DNA of 64,000 bases. It comes from Carposina sasakii. Lineage: Eukaryota; Arthropoda; Insecta; Lepidoptera; Carposinidae. The position numbers and the translations under genes are program-made. The notes under the pieces were generated by a model. It ran no database searches, was not told the origin of the DNA, and saw nothing but the letters and a program-made list of their open reading frames with translations. Location: NCBI GenBank assembly GCA_014607495.2, contig CP053148.1, forward strand, positions 4,340,001-4,404,000, given 5' to 3'. The first letter of the stretch is position 1. The number at the start of each line of letters is the position of its first letter. Of the stretch, positions 59,601-64,000 are shown piece by piece.

Positions 59601-62600
59601 ACAAGTCTACAGGCTACAACAGCTTGTCCAGCTACAAACTTTATCCTCGCACCTCCAGTTATAGTAGGCCTAATTCCAGATCTGAAAATAAACCAGATAT
59701 AAGCATTAATAGGACAAGAACAGAATCAAAGCCGGAAATCACCGTGAACAGATATGCAATTGCTAACCGTTTATCGTCTAACTACTTGAGAAGTCCTACC
59801 CCAATTAAAAGATCATCTTTATCACCAGTTAATAATCTGGATTCTACTAAAAGAGACAGCGAAAAATCTGTTTCGCCGACTATTATAATTGAGGAACCTG
59901 AAAAAGTCTCAAATGGAGTTAACGAAGAATCTCAAAATAAAAGTGAAGAAGAAGTAGAAGATGAAAATGAAACAGAAACTATACTAGTTGTAACCAGACA
60001 TACATCACCTACACCACCAGGATCTTCTGCCTATCTAAGAAGTAGAAGAGCAGAAATGGCAAAGACTGTAGAAAAAACCATAACTCGTCTAAAGAAAAAA
60101 CCAGTAAGAGTTGACAAAGAAGTTCAATTGGACAGATTAGATGACACAGCACGAGCGGGCAGGTTTGGTAGCACAGTTAGAGCAAGTTCTACTAACTGGT
60201 CTTATTATACACCAAGTTCTACTCACTACACCGGCTACGCTGGTAGATACTCTACTCAGTATTCTAGTTTACGGGAGCCGTCGATAAGTAATTATGATAG
60301 GAGTAGTCGAAGTCGAAGTAGAGAACCTCACCCAAGTGAAAATAATATTTCCCCGAATACCAATTATACCAACTACTCCGAGAATTCTGATACTAATAAT
60401 GTTCAAGAAAAAGCAGCACCTAAACAAAATAATACTGAGCCACCTAAGGATAGTATGGTGACCGTATACGATGAAATTAAAGATTGTGAACCTTCAGAGA
60501 TAGTTATTAATGTAAATCTTAAACTTAAAAAGGCAAAAAATTCTCAGGAATCAAACTCAACGGAGTTGGTATCGCCAGAAATTACAATAACAAATAGTCA
60601 GTTGCCTCCACCAGCACCTAAATCGGAAATTTCAACTAAGATTAAAAAGGTTAAAGTTCGTAAATCAAGTACGGATTCTTCAGACTCATCATCTAAAAAG
60701 AAAATAGTCAAAAAACGAAGTAAATCTGTTAGTTCTACAGAATCAGATCAAGGGAGTGATAGTAACCAATCAAAACAATCAAGCGTATCACCTCCAAAGG
60801 TTATACAAAAAGATAGTTCAAAAAGTAATTTACAAAATGGCATTTCTAAATCAAAACATTCCAAATCTCGGGACAGTAATAGTCCTGATTCAATTGTAAC
60901 TTTATCTACTCAATCGTCTGTGAGCGAAGAAGAATCTGGTATAAAATCTAAAAGTAATGATATATCTAGAACATCTGCAGATGAAACGTCAATACCTACA
61001 GATCGTTCAGCTAAACAAGGATCTCCTTCCAATATCTCAAAGCATGAAGGTGAAGAAGCAAAATCATTTTTAATAAGAGCTTTAGCTCCAGTTACCAACC
61101 TGTTTAAAAAACATCAAGATTCAAGCGAAAACAGTAGATGGCCAGAAAATTCTACATCAGAATCAACAGGTAAAGATGTATCCAATCTGACAACAGAGTC
61201 TGATAGGTCACTAAGTAAAAGTAAAAGCAACACAAATAATATTATTGCTTCTAACGACGATAATGTTGTGAAACTGAAAGGGATAAGACACATTGAATCT
61301 GGTGAAAGGGCTTGGTGGATGGATTCCGATACTGATAATAAAAATGGTTCTAATGATAACCATGTTTCTTCATCTGATAATAATATACCCAAGAAAATAA
61401 GACATATAGAATCCGGGGAACGTGCCTGGTGGTTGGAATCAAATAGTGAAAACCAACAATCACCAAAAAATTCAAATGATACACCTGATTATGCTTCTCG
61501 ATCTAAAAGTAAATTTGTAGATGATGAAAAACCTTGGTGGTTAGAAGACAATAGTGCAAATATACCTGAAGGTATTGAAAGATTGACACCTCCAAGAAAA
61601 ACGTCGAGTGAAAGTGACAATAGTGATAAATATAACTTTTTCAAAGTTAGACATACTGAATCAGGAGATAAAAAAGACTGGTGGTTAACAAGTAGTGAAA
61701 ACTCTTCTCACAAATTTGAATCATCTAGTTTAAGTAGGTCTGGCTCGGATCAAAGAGGATTCCCATTAAAACGAATAAGACATGTCGAATCAGGAGAAAG
61801 ACCATGGTGGTTGTCAAGCGAAAAAAACATTCCAGAAGGTATAGAGAAACTACCGACACCTCCACCACAACAAGAGAGCGACACATCTGATTCCGAAGAG
61901 GTTCAGGCATACTACCCTCCATCACAAATACCTCCATTCCCACTTCATTTACCTGACGACGAACCGTTAGGCGACAGAAGAAGTCCTGAAGGACTGGAAG
62001 CTCCTGGAGAAAATGAAGAGTATTCAGGTGGCCGATCTTCACCTTACGAAAATGACCAACATTATAGACAGAGAAGTTCTGTTCAAATGCCATATCAAAA
62101 AAATCCAGGGCAATATATTTCCCGATTTGTAGATATTGACGATATTTTGGGCAAATCAGGACAAGTTTTCAGCCCATACATGGATTCCATTCTGTCGCGA
62201 AGAACGGGACTGACGCAGTATGAAGACGAGCACTGTGAGGAGATAGATCCTACACAAGTGAGGATCCACGACAGCACACCACAGCGGCCTGTCATCAAGA
62301 AGCTCCGTTGCAGGTATGTAACTATAGGTATAATAAATTAATTTACAACTCCAACCCTACCATATTACTACTCTGTTACTATAATTCTACTAGTATATTA
62401 TTATATCGACCATTATGGTAAAAATCATCATACAACAATCTAACTACGAGGTCTCTAGACCAGCGGTTCCCGAAAGGTAGTCCGCGGCACCCTGGGGTTC
62501 CGTAAAAAATATTATCACACGTTCCGTGACCAACGTTGTTCACGCGCACCGAAGTAGTTATGAAAGAAGGGTTCCGTTAGGAAAAGTATAATCAATTAGA

Positions 62601-63103
62601 GCTCCTTGGCAAAAAAAAAATTGGGAACCCCTGCATTGATTACACTATCTTGACTGACTACACTATTTTGTCTATATCTAGATAGAGGTGATATACCCAT
62701 TTCTCCTATGACCTAACATATTCCAGGCAGGTACATAAACAAAGTGATTTCCAATTACGGCAATGCACGGCCGAATAATATTATGCTGAGAAGTTCAAAC
62801 TTTCTCGAACCATAAAGTTGCTAGTGTTGAAACCCTTTTGAGTGTGGTCATAATATCATTATGGGCCTTAATAGTTACACTTTGGATTTTGTGTTGTATT
62901 AAGTACCAAATATGATGTTGAAAAAGTACTAGGAGGCACTCTAAACTAAAGAGGGTAGGTAAAGCATCTTGTGTAGTGGGTATTAGAGAGACAAACGTGT
63001 AATTGTTTATATTCCAATATAAATTATTATGTACGTACACATTTCTAACTAGAATTTTTATGATATTTTCAGAAGCGAGATAATCGATTGCACTGGAGAT
63101 GGG
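56668..63103 (+). CDS. Unrecognised Ser-rich protein with five WW repeats (3' end outside window)
   Basis: I do not recognise this gene. Coding exons are 56668-56685 (in exon 56613-56685), 59171-62313 and 63073-63103; it continues past the window. The first exon gives MSFRNY in phase 0, which joins in frame to YDSSYSRSRDTGRS. The 3,143-nt exon ends in phase 2 and joins the 31-nt exon (SEIIDCTGDG) in frame. About 1,064 residues are visible, very rich in Ser, Lys, Asp and Asn, and most likely disordered. Features: an RS-like stretch (SSRSRSREPHP), lysine blocks, and a repeat of the form [IV]RH.ESG....WWL with Trp pairs near residues 721, 759, 795, 843 and 885. The 795 copy lacks the RHxESG half. 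IPEGIE(R/K)L follows twice. The C-terminal block (FVDIDDILGKSGQVFSPYMD) looks ordered and conserved. There are no signal peptide or membrane segments. An upstream ORF of four codons precedes the start. Confidence 0.75.
56690..57734. other. Intron with a short non-LTR tail
   Basis: At about 57205-57265 AGGGGGAGGCCTACGTGCAG and AGTGGACTGCAATAGGCTTA form the ending typical of lepidopteran non-LTR elements. A repeat of about 140 bp with CATCTGATGATGG/ATCAGGATCTGATGATGG blocks lies at 56905-57110. No exon is supported. Confidence 0.45.
57735..57955. mobile_element. Decayed copy of the palindromic MITE
   Basis: GTGTGTTAAGAGAAATGCTT and ACAATAGACCAGAAATCACA on the left, and ATAGGTTCTGTTTAATGGGC with ACTTATGTTATTCCCTGTA on the right, follow the arm order of 46691-46951 with many substitutions. 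Confidence 0.55.
58515..58905 (+). repeat. Family-G repeat with duplicated 5' part
   Basis: The segment AATAAAAATGTAAC...GAAAAATATTATAGGAGACC occurs twice (about 58529-58595 and 58620-58680). It is followed by the common tail ending CGGACGGAGTCGTGGGCGTC then CACTAGT. The duplication suggests one copy inserted in another or internal slippage. Confidence 0.65.
62314..63072 (+). other. Intron of the unrecognised gene, with a hAT-type MITE
   Basis: 759 bp between a GTATGT donor and a TTTTCAG acceptor. It carries the element at 62461-62633. A 159-codon minus-strand frame (63274-62795) overlaps the exon and the SINE and is not a gene. Confidence 0.7.
62461..62633. mobile_element. hAT-type MITE
   Basis: The ends CAGCGGTTCCCGAA and TTGGGAACCCCTG form an inverted repeat of the CAGNGGTTCCCAA type common in hAT elements. 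It is 173 bp with no transposase. I could not see the 8-bp duplication. Confidence 0.65.
63073..63103 (+). other. 31-nt exon of the unrecognised gene
   Basis: Bounded by ATATTTTCAG and GTGAGTAA. Its first base completes the split Arg codon left by the 3.1-kb exon, and it ends in phase 0 (SEIIDCTGDG). Phase agreement at both borders supports it despite its size. Confidence 0.6.
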
Positions 63104-63184
63104 GTGAGTAACATACTGAATTTCTTTTGATTTATAAGATTCTTCCACGATTATCCGAGACATGTACATACTTAGAAAAAGTAA

Positions 63185-63440
63185 AGTTTGGCGATTGGTG
63201 TAGGAGGTGTAGGAGGTGGTGGTGACCCTGCCTGCGACGCCATAAGCCCTGGGTTCGAATCCCGGTAGGTGCAAACATTGATATTATGAATATTGATGTT
63301 TGTTTCCGAGTCATGAATGCTTCCATACTTATCTATGTATTTACATATATACCGTTGCTTAGTACGCACAACACAAGATCTTAAAGGGACTAAGTTAATG
63401 CGTTGTGAAGTGTGTGAATATTTATTATTTTGTTCGTTAT
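63185..63440 (+). repeat. tRNA-derived SINE
   Basis: GGGTTCGAATCCC (63250-63262) is a B box. The upstream part carries two GTAGGAGGT repeats, and the downstream part (CATTGATATTATGAATATTG, CCGAGTCATGAATG, AATGCGTTGTGAAGTGTGTG) matches the reverse complement of 38185-38432. Confidence 0.8.
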
Positions 63441-63474
63441 CGAATTTTCTTTAGCCGTCAAGAAAATAATTTGT

Positions 63475-63560
63475 TAACACGCATTCGCCAAATCACGTGA
63501 TGATATCTTACCACTATTGGTGGGAGTGTTTCGGCAACGAATGCGAAACGATGTTATATA
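63475..63560. mobile_element. Second copy of the short 18790-type element
   Basis: GCATTCGCCAAATCACGTGA through CGGCAACGAATGCG, with inverted CATTCG/CGAATG ends, shares its core with 18790-18885. Confidence 0.45.
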
Positions 63561-63564
63561 GTCT

Positions 63565-64000
63565 ACGCACCGTAATATTTTTTTTTCTTTAATCTTACGA
63601 ACGTCTCCTGCGGTATCCTTATTAAAAATAACCTTCATATTTTTTATTGATATTGTTTCTACATTAAACAAAAGTTACTACTTTTACATTAACTCTTCAA
63701 TTCTTTTACCATACCATAAAAATAAATATTGCTCTAAGCTCAGCTTTGGCCCAAAGATTATTGGAGCTTATCTAAATACTCGTACTTAAGTACAAAAAGC
63801 ATGATTAACCCTCAGTGTAAAACGACACGTTATTCATTAGCAAACCAGAGATACAAGTCCGGAGCGGTTACGACTCTATCCAAACCCATTTACTCGTTAA
63901 CAAAAAGGCAATTCATTAAGCAATATAAAGGGCACATCTATCTCAACCCAAAGGAATACAAACGTAGAGGAAGAACGCTGAGGAGGTGGGTTAATTTAAT
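63565..64000. other. AT-rich end of window, presumably intron
   Basis: No further exon of the plus-strand gene is evident before the window ends. Confidence 0.4.

Noticed and set aside
63250..63262. GGTTCGAATCC sites (also near 37700 and 38350) as tRNA genes
   Set aside because: No acceptor or anticodon stem can be folded, and the sites belong to a repeated SINE with shared flanking sequence.
62795..63274. 159-codon minus-strand ORF at the right end
   Set aside because: Its beginning is the SINE and the rest is intron plus a plus-strand exon. No protein feature is seen.

Overview
The window looks like moth or butterfly (Lepidoptera) nuclear DNA. It is AT-rich and intron-rich, packed with short mobile-element fragments, and carries an insect-type paramyosin gene and a BEL/Pao retrotransposon. 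Several interspersed repeats (the GCGGACGAAGTCGCGGGCGTCC-type tail, the CATGTCGTAAGAGTAGACTA family, a tRNA-headed SINE) are of kinds I associate with lepidopteran genomes. I cannot name the species.

Layout. 1-1984: non-coding, with fold-back (MITE) elements. 1985-9800: a full-length BEL/Pao LTR retrotransposon on the minus strand. Its two 1,106-bp LTRs show no difference by eye, it has a 5-bp target duplication, and its gag-pol frame is broken by a single TGA. It sits inside an older fold-back element. 9806-29825: about 20 kb with no recognisable gene, holding many MITE, SINE and LINE-tail fragments. 29830-30099: a TTAA-flanked, piggyBac-type MITE just upstream of the next gene. 30806-42774: the paramyosin gene (+), with 16 coding exons, an 876-residue product, a TATA box and an AATAAA signal. 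Its tenth intron holds the private first exon of miniparamyosin, which reads in three consecutive frame segments because of two compensating single-base length differences. 42775-48200: repeats, including a (TG)31 tract, a 154-bp tandem duplication and a complete palindromic MITE. 48290-64000: a second plus-strand gene. It has a candidate non-coding first exon, a start-codon exon at 56613-56685, a 3.1-kb exon at 59171-62313 and a 31-nt exon at 63073-63103, and it runs past the window edge. It encodes a long Ser-rich, probably disordered protein with five WW-containing repeats that I do not recognise.

How the genes fit together. Paramyosin and miniparamyosin are thick-filament proteins made from one locus by two promoters. 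They share exons 11-16, the C-terminal coiled coil. The unknown gene lies downstream on the same strand. Nothing in the sequence proves a functional link to muscle.

Limits. All exon joins were made by eye from splice consensus, reading phase and remembered similarity to fly paramyosin. Repeat families were recognised by comparing copies within the window. No database was searched.
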